Assembly: GCF_015160855.1 (NCBI RefSeq)
Contig: NZ_CP063373.1
Location: 8,097,001 to 8,161,000, forward strand
Direction of reading: 5' to 3'
DNA: 64,000 bases
Source: Streptomyces ferrugineus
Lineage (GTDB): Bacteria; Actinomycetota; Actinomycetes; Streptomycetales; Streptomycetaceae
The notes beneath the pieces are model-generated. The model was not told the origin of the DNA. It made no database searches and worked only from the letters and a program-made list of their open reading frames with translations. Of this stretch, positions 1 to 7,777 are shown piece after piece (positions within the stretch are counted from its first letter, which is position 1; every line of letters starts with the position of its first letter). The translations under genes and the position numbers were made by a program.

Positions 1-1065
1 GCGGGCGGACTGCGCGTCCTCAACGGCCTCGGCGGCAAGGGCCTGGTCGCCGACGCCTTCCACCGGGACTCGCAGCGGCTGCGGGCGCAGGGGTACCGGG
101 TCGGGGCGGTGACCAGCTGGGTGCAGGCACTCGGGATGGGGCTGCCGACGCTGTTCCTCGCCGTGGTGACGTGGCTGGCGGCGCGCCTGGCGGCCCAAGG
201 CGCCATCACCGTGGGCGAGTTGGTCTCCGTGTACGGCTATGTGGCGGTCCTGGTCCGTCCGGTGGCGTTCTTCGTCGAGTGGGGGTACCAGGTCGCTCGC
301 GGTCTGGTGGCGGCGCGGCGGGTCGTACGGTTCCTGCGGCTGGAGCCGATGGCGGACACCGGCACCCGGGACGCGCCCGCCGAACCGGCGGTGCTGCACG
401 ACCCCGAGTCGGGGGTGCGGGTGCTGCCGGGACGGCTGACCGCGCTGGCCGGTTCGCTGCCCGCCGACGCCGCGGCCGTGGTCGACCGACTCGGCCGGTA
501 CGTCCCGTCGACGGCCACGTGGGGCGGCGTACCCCTGGACGAGATCGCGTTACCGAAGCTCCGGGAGCGCATCCTGGTCGCCGACCACGAGGCGGACCTG
601 TTCGCGAGCACACTGCGCGAACTGGTCGGCGGCCGCGACGAGGCGGCGATCGCGCAGGCGGTCCGCACGGCCGTCGCCGACGACATCGTCCGTGGCCTGC
701 CCGACGGCCTGGACACCCCGATCGACGCCCAGGGCCGCAACCTCTCGGGCGGCCAGCGCCAACGCGTCCGTCTGATCCGCGCCCTGCTGGCCGACCCCGA
801 GATCCTGCTGGCCATCGAGCCCACGTCAGCGCTCGACGCCCACACGGAGGCCCGGGTCGCCGAACGCCTGCACGAGGCCCGACAGGGCCGTACGACGCTG
901 GTGACCTCCACGTCCCCCCTGGTCCTGGACCGCGCGGACGTCGTGCACTACCTGGTCGACGGCAAGGTGGCGGCGACGGGCACCCACCACGAACTGCTGG
1001 AGGGAGAGCCGGGATACCGGGCTCTGGTGGCCCGTGACGAAGACGCCGAGGAGGCTGTCAGGTGA
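1..1065 (+). CDS. ABC exporter half-transporter, subunit A (5' end missing)
   Basis: The frame is open from base 1, so the gene is cut by the window edge; about 354 residues remain. It starts inside the transmembrane domain (motif GLRVLNGLGGKG) and ends with a nucleotide-binding domain. The signature LSGGQRQRVRLIRAL and the D-loop region EPTSALD are intact. The Walker A motif is absent: AGSLPADAAAV stands where GxxGxGKS/T is expected. The Walker B motif reads ILLAIEP rather than ILLLDEP. It overlaps the next gene by GTGA and almost certainly heterodimerises with it. Exporters of this two-gene type usually move lipids, peptides or drugs; the substrate cannot be told. Leucine codon 550-552 is TTA, rare in Streptomyces and read by the bldA tRNA, so expression may depend on development. 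Confidence 0.85.
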   Translation, partial: AGGLRVLNGLGGKGLVADAFHRDSQRLRAQGYRVGAVTSWVQALGMGLPTLFLAVVTWLAARLAAQGAITVGELVSVYGYVAVLVRPVAFFVEWGYQVARGLVAARRVVRFLRLEPMADTGTRDAPAEPAVLHDPESGVRVLPGRLTALAGSLPADAAAVVDRLGRYVPSTATWGGVPLDEIALPKLRERILVADHEADLFASTLRELVGGRDEAAIAQAVRTAVADDIVRGLPDGLDTPIDAQGRNLSGGQRQRVRLIRALLADPEILLAIEPTSALDAHTEARVAERLHEARQGRTTLVTSTSPLVLDRADVVHYLVDGKVAATGTHHELLEGEPGYRALVARDEDAEEAVR

Positions 1066-2939
1066 CGGAAGTACAGCCCACCCAGGGGCGCGGGGCAGTG
1101 ACATCATGCGGCTCCGCCGCGGGGCGCGACAAGCCACAACGCACCCGCACCCGGCAGCGCACCCAAGCCCCCGAGCTCTCCCCCGCCCGCCTCCCCATCG
1201 CAGAACGCGCCGAAGTCCGCCGCGCCGCCCTCCACCTGCTCCGCGCGGACGCCCGCGCCTTCACCGCCGTACTCGCCCTGAACTCCCTCGCCGCCATCGC
1301 CGGACTCGCCGGCCCCTGGCTGGTGGGCCGCATCATCGACGAGGTACGCGCCGGCACCGGCGTAGGCACCGTGGACCGCCTGGCCCTGGCCATCCTGATC
1401 TGCTCGGCGGCGCAGCTGTTCCTCGCCCGCTGGGCAAGCTACGTGGGGCACCGGTTCGGCGAGCGCACACTGGCCCGCGTGCGCGAGACGTTCGTGGACC
1501 GCGCCCTCGCGCTGCCCGCGTCGGTCGTGGAACGGGCCGGCACCGGCGATCTGACCGCGCGCGGCACCGCCGACGTCGCCCTGGTCGGCACCACCCTGCG
1601 CGACGTCGGGCCCCAACTGCTCATCAGTTCGGTACAGGCGCTGTTCCTGCTGGGCGCGGTGATCGCGCTGAATCCGCTGCTCGGCGCGTGCGGCCTGCTC
1701 GGCTTCGCCGGCATCTGGTGGGCGCTGCGCTGGTATCTGCGCCGGGCCCGGGACGGCTATCTCGCCGAGGGCGCGGCCACCTCGGACGTCGCGGAGATCC
1801 TCGCGGCGACCGCGACCGGCTCCCGCACGGTGGAGGCGCTGCGGCTTCAGCGGCGGCGGGTGGCGGCGAGCCGGGACGCCCTGGAGACCTCCCGGCGGAC
1901 CCGCTTCTACACCCTCTTCCTGCGCACCGTGTTCTTCCCGGCCGTCGAGGTGTCGTACCTCTTCCCCGTCGCCACGGTCCTGCTGCTCGGCGCCGTCCTG
2001 CTCGACCGGGGCACGATGAGTCTGGGCTCGGTCGTGGCGGCGGCCCTGTATCTGCAGCGGCTGAGCGAACCGCTGGACGAGATCCTGATGCGGGTCGAGC
2101 AACTGCAGTCCAGCGGCGCCTCGTTCGCCCGTGTGGAGGGCCTGGCCCAGGCCCCGCGCGCCACGGACACCGAGTCCCCCGTCCCCGCGGACGACCGCAT
2201 CGACGTGACCGCCGTGCGCTACGCCTACGACCGCGGCGGCGAGGTGCTCAGCGACGTCGACCTGACGGTCCGCCCCGGGGAACGCCTCGCGGTGGTCGGC
2301 CCGTCCGGCGCCGGCAAGACGACCCTGAGCCGGCTGCTGGCGGGCGTGGACGCGCCGACCGCCGGATCGGTGACGGTCGGCGGGGTGCCGGTGGTCGCGC
2401 TGGGCCCGGAGCAGTTGCGCCGCCAGGTCGTGCTGGTCACCCAGGAGCACCATGTCTTCCTCGGCACGGTCCGCGACAACCTCCGTATCGCCGAGCCGTC
2501 CGCCACGGACCAGGACCTGTGGGCCGCCCTCACCGCGGTCGGCGCCGACACCTGGGTACGGCGGCTGCCCGACGGCCTGGACACGGCGCTGGGCGACGGG
2601 GGGCACGGCACGGACGGCTCGCAGGCCCAGCAGCTCGCCCTCGCGCGCGTGGTGCTGGCCGACCCGCACACCCTGATCCTGGACGAGGCGACGGCCCTGC
2701 TGGACCCGACGACCGCCCGGCACACCGAGCGCGCCCTGGCCGCCGTTCTGAAGGGCCGTACCGTCATCGCCATCGCGCACCGTCTGCACACCGCGCACGA
2801 CGCGGACCGCGTGGCCGTGATGGAGAGCGGCCGCCTCACCGAGCTGGGCACCCACGACGAGCTGGTCGCGGCCGACGGGGCGTACGCGGCGCTGTGGCGG
2901 TCCTGGCACGGGGAGCGGCCCGCCGCCGGCGGCGCCTGA
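1062..2939 (+). CDS. ABC exporter half-transporter, subunit B
   Basis: 625 residues, with a full transmembrane domain followed by an ATP-binding domain. Walker A (GPSGAGKTT) and Walker B (LILDEATALLD) are intact, but the ABC signature is degenerate: GTDGSQAQQLALARV replaces LSGGQ. This complements subunit A, whose signature is good and Walker A lost. The dimer should therefore have one working composite ATP site (Walker motifs of B with the signature of A) and one dead site, as known for asymmetric exporters such as TM287/288. The GTG start at 1062 overlaps the stop of subunit A. Residues about 8-35 are encoded by what looks like a common Streptomyces repeat, so the N-terminal tail is probably not conserved. 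The substrate is unknown. Confidence 0.88.
   Translation: MTEVQPTQGRGAVTSCGSAAGRDKPQRTRTRQRTQAPELSPARLPIAERAEVRRAALHLLRADARAFTAVLALNSLAAIAGLAGPWLVGRIIDEVRAGTGVGTVDRLALAILICSAAQLFLARWASYVGHRFGERTLARVRETFVDRALALPASVVERAGTGDLTARGTADVALVGTTLRDVGPQLLISSVQALFLLGAVIALNPLLGACGLLGFAGIWWALRWYLRRARDGYLAEGAATSDVAEILAATATGSRTVEALRLQRRRVAASRDALETSRRTRFYTLFLRTVFFPAVEVSYLFPVATVLLLGAVLLDRGTMSLGSVVAAALYLQRLSEPLDEILMRVEQLQSSGASFARVEGLAQAPRATDTESPVPADDRIDVTAVRYAYDRGGEVLSDVDLTVRPGERLAVVGPSGAGKTTLSRLLAGVDAPTAGSVTVGGVPVVALGPEQLRRQVVLVTQEHHVFLGTVRDNLRIAEPSATDQDLWAALTAVGADTWVRRLPDGLDTALGDGGHGTDGSQAQQLALARVVLADPHTLILDEATALLDPTTARHTERALAAVLKGRTVIAIAHRLHTAHDADRVAVMESGRLTELGTHDELVAADGAYAALWRSWHGERPAAGGA
1081..1155. repeat. 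Streptomyces GC-rich interspersed repeat inside a coding region
   Basis: The run containing GGGGCGCGGGGC, a short palindrome GCGGCTCCGCCGC and GGGCGCGACAAGCCACAACG matches, from memory, an element scattered through Streptomyces genomes, usually between genes. Here it lies just after the GTG start of the second ABC subunit, in the part encoding its cytoplasmic N-terminal tail. The link to the repeat family is recollection, not a search result. Confidence 0.55.
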
Positions 2940-2951
2940 CACCCAACGGCG

Positions 2952-3476
2952 TCACTCGTCATCACCACCGCACATCCGCCTGAGCACCACCCCGCACCGC
3001 CTCGCATACGCGTGCTGCAGACCACGGGTGGCCGGGCCGCCCGCTCGGGCGTACCACTTGGCCGGGCGGCTGAAGGCGCGGACGGTCAGCCACACCGTGC
3101 CGTCCCCCGTGCGCTCCACCAGGAACGCCTCCTCGCCGCACTCCGGATGGCCGGAGAGCGTGCCGTACGCCCAGCCGATCCTGCGGTGCTCGTCCACCGT
3201 CCAGACCACCCGGCACGGGGCCTTGATGACACCGGCGAGGGTGACCGTGACGTCGACGTCGGGGGCCGCGCGTTCGGCCGTGGCGTCGATGCCGACGCCC
3301 ATCGCGCGGTGCATCTCCCAGGTCATGACCGCCTCGGCGGCTCTGTGGAAGACCTTTTCGCCCTCGCCGATGCGGGTGCGCACGTGCAGGGGGCGAAAGC
3401 CGGGCGGGCAGAAGCCGTTCTCCCGGGTCGCGCCGACGTCGTCGTACGTGAAAGGCCCCAAAGACATGGTTCCCAA
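2952..3476 (-). CDS. DUF1990 family protein
   Basis: 174 residues. It resembles the DUF1990 family seen in actinobacteria, with the N-terminal pattern FTYDDVGATR, a central W-x-M-H segment (MTWEMHRAMG) and a C-terminal FSRPAKWYARAGGP. There is no signal peptide or membrane segment, and the biochemical role of the family is not known to me. A second in-frame ATG lies three codons in (MSLGPFTYDDVG) and may be the real start. Its stop is only 12 bases from the stop of the converging ABC gene. Upstream it is separated from the M4 protease gene by a strong hairpin, so it is probably transcribed on its own. Confidence 0.7.
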   Translation of the reverse strand: MGTMSLGPFTYDDVGATRENGFCPPGFRPLHVRTRIGEGEKVFHRAAEAVMTWEMHRAMGVGIDATAERAAPDVDVTVTLAGVIKAPCRVVWTVDEHRRIGWAYGTLSGHPECGEEAFLVERTGDGTVWLTVRAFSRPAKWYARAGGPATRGLQHAYARRCGVVLRRMCGGDDE

Positions 3477-3481
3477 GAGTA

Positions 3482-3520
3482 GGACGGCACCCGGGAATGC
3501 CTTCGTCCCGGGTGCCGTCC
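3482..3520 (-). terminator. Hairpin downstream of first M4 protease
   Basis: A perfect 15-bp inverted repeat (GGACGGCACCCGGGA and its complement) with a 9-base loop, 28 bases past the protease stop. There is no clear T-run, as is usual for Streptomyces terminators. Confidence 0.75.
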
Positions 3521-3547
3521 GTCAGCCCTGTGTCAACAGGTCCGTGC

Positions 3548-5200
3548 TCAGCTCACGTTGACGGCGGACCAGGCCGCCGCCACCGCCTTGTACTCGGTGC
3601 TGTCGGCGCCGTACAGGTCGGACGCCGCGCTCAGGGTGGCCGTGCGGGCGGCCTTGTACTTGGTCGTCGACGTCATGTACTCGGTCAGCGCCTTGTACCA
3701 GATCCGCACCGCCTTGTCGCGGCCGATCCCGGTGACCGTCGAGCCGTCGGACGTCGGGGAGTCGTAGCTCACCCCGTTGATCGTCTTCGCTCCGCTGCCC
3801 TCCGACAGGAGGTAGAAGAAGTGGTTCGCGGGGCCGGAGGAGTAGTGGACGTCCAGGCCGCCCAGCGAGGAGGACCAGTAGTCGGCCGAATTGCCGTCCT
3901 TGCTGGGCTTGTCCATGTAGCGCAGCGGGGTGCCGTCGCCGTTGATGTCGATCTTCTCGCCGATGAGGTAGTCGCCGACGTCGGAGGAGTTCTTGGCGTA
4001 GAACTCCACGGCCGTGCCGAAGATGTCGGAGGTGGCCTCGTTCAGGCCGCCCGACTCACCGGTGTAGTTCAGGCCCGCCGTGTTCGAGGTGACGCCGTGG
4101 GTCATCTCGTGACCGGCCACGTCCAGCGAGGTCAGCGGGTTGGTGTTGCCCTCGCCGTCGCCGTACGTCATGCAGAAGCAGCTGTCGTCCCAGAACGCGT
4201 TGACGTACGCGTTGCCGTAGTGGACGCGGGAGTAGGCGGCCTTGCCGTCGTTCTTGATGCCGCTGCGGCCGAAGGTGTCCTTGTAGAAGTCCCAGGTCTC
4301 CTGTGCTCCGTAGGCGGCGTCGACGGCGGCGGTCTGGGCGTCGGAGGCGTTGCCGGTGCCCCAGGTGTCGTCCGCGTCGGTGAACAGGGTGCCGGTGCCG
4401 GAGGTGCCGCGGGCCAGGTCGTACGTCTTGTGGCCGCCGCGTGTGGTGTCGTGGAGCTGGTACGTCGAGCCCGACTTGGTGGTGCCGAGGGTGACGGTGC
4501 CGGAGTACAGGCTCTTGCCGGAGCCGGTCTCGATGCCCTGGTACTCGTAGAGCTTCTTGCCGGTGGCGGCGTCGGTGATGACGTGCAGCTCGTTCGGGGT
4601 GCCGTCGTCCTGGAGGCCGCCGACGACCGTCTCGTAGGCGAGGGTCGGCTTGCCGTCGGCCGCCCAGATCACCTTGCGGGGCGCCTCGTCCGCCTCGGTC
4701 TTCTTCGAGCCGGCCGACTTGGCGAGCGAGAGGGCCTGGCCCTCGGCCCTGTCCGCGGTGATCGCCGGCTTCAGCGAGGCGACCTCGATGGTGGCCTTCG
4801 TCGCCTTGGTGACGCCCTTGGTCTCGCCGGCCGCCGACTCGTGGACGACGAGGTCGCCGCCGAGGACGGGCAGGCCTGCGTAGGTGCGCTCGTAGCGGGT
4901 GTGGACGGTGCCGTCGGCGTCCTTGACGACGTCCTTGACGACCAGCTTCTCCTGGGCGCCGAGGCCGATCCGGTCGGCGGTGTCGGCCGCCTGGGCCTGC
5001 TGGTCCTTGATGAGGGCGGTTCGGGCCGCGGGGGCGAGCGCCACCGGGACGGCGAGCGGGGTGGCCTCGGTGCCGGCGGCCGCGGGGGCCGCGGCGGCCG
5101 AACCACCGGTGGTCAGGGCGGTGGTGAGGAGGGCCCCGGCCGCCACGGAGGTGGCTATGGCCAGGGTTGTGCGCTTGCGACGCGCGTAGAGGGAGGTCAC
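3548..5200 (-). CDS. Secreted M4 (thermolysin-like) zinc metalloprotease
   Basis: 550 residues from the GTG at 5200, which follows AAAGGAG by five bases; an upstream in-frame ATG at 5266 has no such site. The N-terminus (RRKRTTLAIATSVAAGALL) is a signal peptide. Next comes an FTP/PepSY-type propeptide and then the catalytic domain. Zinc ligands are visible: H364 and H368 in HEMTH, and E388 in LNEATSDIFG, 24 residues after H364 as in thermolysin. It is an extracellular endopeptidase that should mature by removal of the propeptide, probably for nutrient scavenging. The gene upstream on the same strand (stop 5410) is a close paralogue, so the pair is a tandem duplication. A hairpin separates the two, suggesting separate transcripts. 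Confidence 0.93.
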   Translation of the reverse strand: MTSLYARRKRTTLAIATSVAAGALLTTALTTGGSAAAAPAAAGTEATPLAVPVALAPAARTALIKDQQAQAADTADRIGLGAQEKLVVKDVVKDADGTVHTRYERTYAGLPVLGGDLVVHESAAGETKGVTKATKATIEVASLKPAITADRAEGQALSLAKSAGSKKTEADEAPRKVIWAADGKPTLAYETVVGGLQDDGTPNELHVITDAATGKKLYEYQGIETGSGKSLYSGTVTLGTTKSGSTYQLHDTTRGGHKTYDLARGTSGTGTLFTDADDTWGTGNASDAQTAAVDAAYGAQETWDFYKDTFGRSGIKNDGKAAYSRVHYGNAYVNAFWDDSCFCMTYGDGEGNTNPLTSLDVAGHEMTHGVTSNTAGLNYTGESGGLNEATSDIFGTAVEFYAKNSSDVGDYLIGEKIDINGDGTPLRYMDKPSKDGNSADYWSSSLGGLDVHYSSGPANHFFYLLSEGSGAKTINGVSYDSPTSDGSTVTGIGRDKAVRIWYKALTEYMTSTTKYKAARTATLSAASDLYGADSTEYKAVAAAWSAVNVS

Positions 5201-5342
5201 ACAAGCTCCTTTGTGGGGGGAACTGCATTGGTGCTGTGCGGCGGGTGGTGGAAGCGTGACACCCAAGGCGCGTACATGTCAGGAGTGATCGATGATGTTG
5301 GCCAAAACTTGACCGTCGGGTGAACGTTTCAGAAAGGCGAAC

Positions 5343-5385
5343 GGGCGCCGCCCCGGCGGGAGTTGAACCCACCGAGACGGCGCCC
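5343..5385 (-). terminator. Nested hairpin downstream of the P-domain protease
   Basis: Outer arms GGGCGCCG/CGGCGCCC enclose an inner stem with a seven-base loop, starting about 25 bases past the stop at 5410. Placement suggests a terminator. The loop reads TTCAACT on the minus strand, like a tRNA T-loop, but no other tRNA part is present. Confidence 0.6.
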
Positions 5386-5409
5386 TGTCCTGGCCGCGTC
5401 GCGAACGGC

Positions 5410-7479
5410 TTACGGGAAGGTGAGCTTCCAGCCGTTGATGTAGCCGGTGTCGATGGCCGCGTTGTCCTGGACCCGCAGCGTCCAGGTGCCGTTGGCGGTC
5501 TCCGAGGAGGCGTTCACCGTGTACGTGGTGTTCAGGTTGTCCGAACTCCCGCCCGCGCCGTACGCCTTCAGCGTGTACGCCGTGCCGTCGGGGGCGAGCA
5601 GGTCCACCTTGAGGTCACCGACGTAGGTGTGCACGATGTCCACGCCGACCTGGAGGTTGGACGGCGCGTTGCCGGTCCGGCCGGAGACGGTGATCGCGGA
5701 GGTCACGGCCGCCCCGTTGTCCGGGATCGACACGTCGGTGCCGCTCTCGAAGGTCGTGCCGCCACCGCCGCCGCCCCCGTCGGAGCGCGTGCCCACGTTG
5801 ACGCCGGCCCAGGCGTCCTGCACCGCCTTGTACTCGGCGCTCGTGGTGCCGTACAGCTCGCCGGCCGCCGCGAGGGTGCCGGTGCGGGCGCCCGAGTAGT
5901 TGGTGGTCGAGGTGAACTTGGTGGTCAGCGCGCGGAACCAGATCTTCTCCGCCTTGGCGCGGCCGATGCCGGTGACCGGAAGGCCGTCCGAGGTGGGCGA
6001 GTCGTAGGTGACACCGTTGATGGTCTTGGTGCCGCTGCCCTCGCTCAGCAGGTAGAAGAAGTGGTTCGCGGGCCCGGACGAGTAGTGCACGTCGATGGAG
6101 CCGATGCCGGAGTACCAGGCGTCCTTGGACGCGCCGTCCTTGCTGGGCTTGTCCATGTAGCGCAGCGGGGTGCCGTCGCCGTTGATGTTGATCTCCTCGC
6201 CGATGAGGTAGTCACCGACGTCGGAGGAGTTGTTGGCGAAGAACTCGACGGTCGAGCCGAAGATGTCGGAGGTGGCCTCGTTCAGACCGCCGGATTCGCC
6301 GCTGTAGTTGAGGCCCGCGGTGTTGGAGGTGAGCCCGTGGGTCATCTCGTGCGCGGCCACGTCGATGGACGTCAGCGGGTTGGCGTTGCCCGAGCCGTCG
6401 CCGTACGTCATGCAGAAGCAGCTGTCGGACCAGAACGCGTTGACGTAGTTGTTGCCGTAGTGGACCCGGGAGTACGCGCCCACACCGTCGCCGCGGATGC
6501 CGCTGCGCCCGTGCACGTTCTTGTAGTAGTCCCAGGTCAGCGCGGCACCGTAGTGCGCGTCGGCGCCCGCGGACTCGAGGTTGGACGGGCTGCCGTTGCC
6601 CCAGACGTCGTCGGAGCCGGAGAAGAGGGTGCCGGTGCCGGAGGTGCCGCGGCCCAGGTTGTACGTCTTGTGGTTGCCGCGCGCGCCGTCGGTGAGGTTG
6701 TACGTCGAACCCGACTGGGTGGTGGTGAGGTCGACCGTGCCGGAGTACACCGTGTTGCCGGTGCCGGTCTCGATGGCCTCCCACTCGTACAGCTTCGCGC
6801 CGGTGGTGGCGTCGGTGACGACGTGCAGCTCCTGCGGGGTGCCGTCGTGCTGGAAGCCGCCGACGACCGTCTCGTAGGCCACGGTCGGCTTGCCGTTCGC
6901 GGCCCAGATCACCTTGCGGGGCGCCCGGTTGACGTCGGGGCTCTTGGCGTCCTCGGCCTTCGCGGCGGCCAGCGCCTGCTTCTCGGCCTTGGCGGCGGGT
7001 ACGGCGGCCGCGGTGGTGGCCGGCTCGATGGCGGTGCGGGTCGCCTTGACGACGGCCTCGGTCGCGCCGGACTCGGCGGTCTCGACGACCAGGTCGCCGC
7101 CGAGGACGGGCAGGCCGTCGTAGGTGCGCTCGTAGCGGGTGTGGAGCGTGCCGTCGCCGTCCTTGAGGACGTCACGGACGACCAGCTTCTCCTTGGCGCC
7201 CAGGCCCAGGTCCTTGGCGGTGTCCGCCTTGGTGGCGTTGGCCTCGCGTATCAGCGCGGCGCGCTGGGCGGGGGAGAGCTTGACGGACTCGGCGCCCGGT
7301 ATGACCTTGCCCGCGGCCGACGGTGCCTTCTCCGGGGCTGCGGTGGCGGCGCCCGTCTGGACGGCCGCGGCGATCAGGGCGGAGACGCCGACGAGGGCGA
7401 CGGCGGCGGCCCGGCGGTGCGTCGTGTGGCGTTGTGCTGTGTGGGGGGTGCGTCTGTGGGAGGAACTGTCTCTCAACAC
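5410..7479 (-). CDS. Secreted M4 metalloprotease with C-terminal P-domain
   Basis: 689 residues from a GTG at 7479, preceded by AAGGAG. The signal peptide is long (hydrophobic AAAVALVGVSALIAAAVQ), followed by an FTP-like propeptide and the M4 catalytic core, with ligands H377 and H381 in HEMTH and E401 in LNEATSDIFG. After a run of eight glycines there is a P/Homo B domain of about 110 residues (from TFESGTDVSIPDNGAA to GWKLTFP), a beta-sandwich often added to extracellular bacterial proteases. It is a paralogue of the next gene downstream, which lacks the P-domain. The protein acts outside the cell on other proteins; the natural substrate is unknown. Confidence 0.93.
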   Translation of the reverse strand: MLRDSSSHRRTPHTAQRHTTHRRAAAVALVGVSALIAAAVQTGAATAAPEKAPSAAGKVIPGAESVKLSPAQRAALIREANATKADTAKDLGLGAKEKLVVRDVLKDGDGTLHTRYERTYDGLPVLGGDLVVETAESGATEAVVKATRTAIEPATTAAAVPAAKAEKQALAAAKAEDAKSPDVNRAPRKVIWAANGKPTVAYETVVGGFQHDGTPQELHVVTDATTGAKLYEWEAIETGTGNTVYSGTVDLTTTQSGSTYNLTDGARGNHKTYNLGRGTSGTGTLFSGSDDVWGNGSPSNLESAGADAHYGAALTWDYYKNVHGRSGIRGDGVGAYSRVHYGNNYVNAFWSDSCFCMTYGDGSGNANPLTSIDVAAHEMTHGLTSNTAGLNYSGESGGLNEATSDIFGSTVEFFANNSSDVGDYLIGEEININGDGTPLRYMDKPSKDGASKDAWYSGIGSIDVHYSSGPANHFFYLLSEGSGTKTINGVTYDSPTSDGLPVTGIGRAKAEKIWFRALTTKFTSTTNYSGARTGTLAAAGELYGTTSAEYKAVQDAWAGVNVGTRSDGGGGGGGTTFESGTDVSIPDNGAAVTSAITVSGRTGNAPSNLQVGVDIVHTYVGDLKVDLLAPDGTAYTLKAYGAGGSSDNLNTTYTVNASSETANGTWTLRVQDNAAIDTGYINGWKLTFP

Positions 7480-7777
7480 TGACTCCTTCTGCGCGGCCGC
7501 GGATCACGCGGCCAGGGGAGACCGGCCGGCGGGTGGGCCGTCCGGGCGGAACGTGGTGGTACGCAGAACGACGTGCGGGTGCGGGAGCTCGGCCGCGGGC
7601 ACCGTCGGGCGACCGTGTGACGGTGTTGTGGGGTTGCTGTGTCGCGGCCGTGGGAAGCGTGTCAGGTGACCGCAGTTCCTGTCAGGGCCGCGTCAGAAAG
7701 TTGGCCGGAAATCGTCCGTTGTCCGGGAGTTCACGTTCGATAAACGAACCGGACGGCTTGGGCCGTGTCCTTCGGGC
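7480..7777. other. Intergenic region upstream of the P-domain protease
   Basis: About 300 bases between two minus-strand genes. It holds the protease ribosome site (AAGGAG, complement at 7481-7487) and a short inverted repeat GTTCG-ataaa-CGAAC near 7736-7750. I see no gene and no certain promoter. Confidence 0.5.

Noticed and set aside
5343..5385. Possible tRNA, because a seven-base loop reads TTCAACT with a five-pair stem like a T-arm.
   Set aside because: No acceptor, D-arm or anticodon arm can be formed with neighbouring bases; a terminator fits better.
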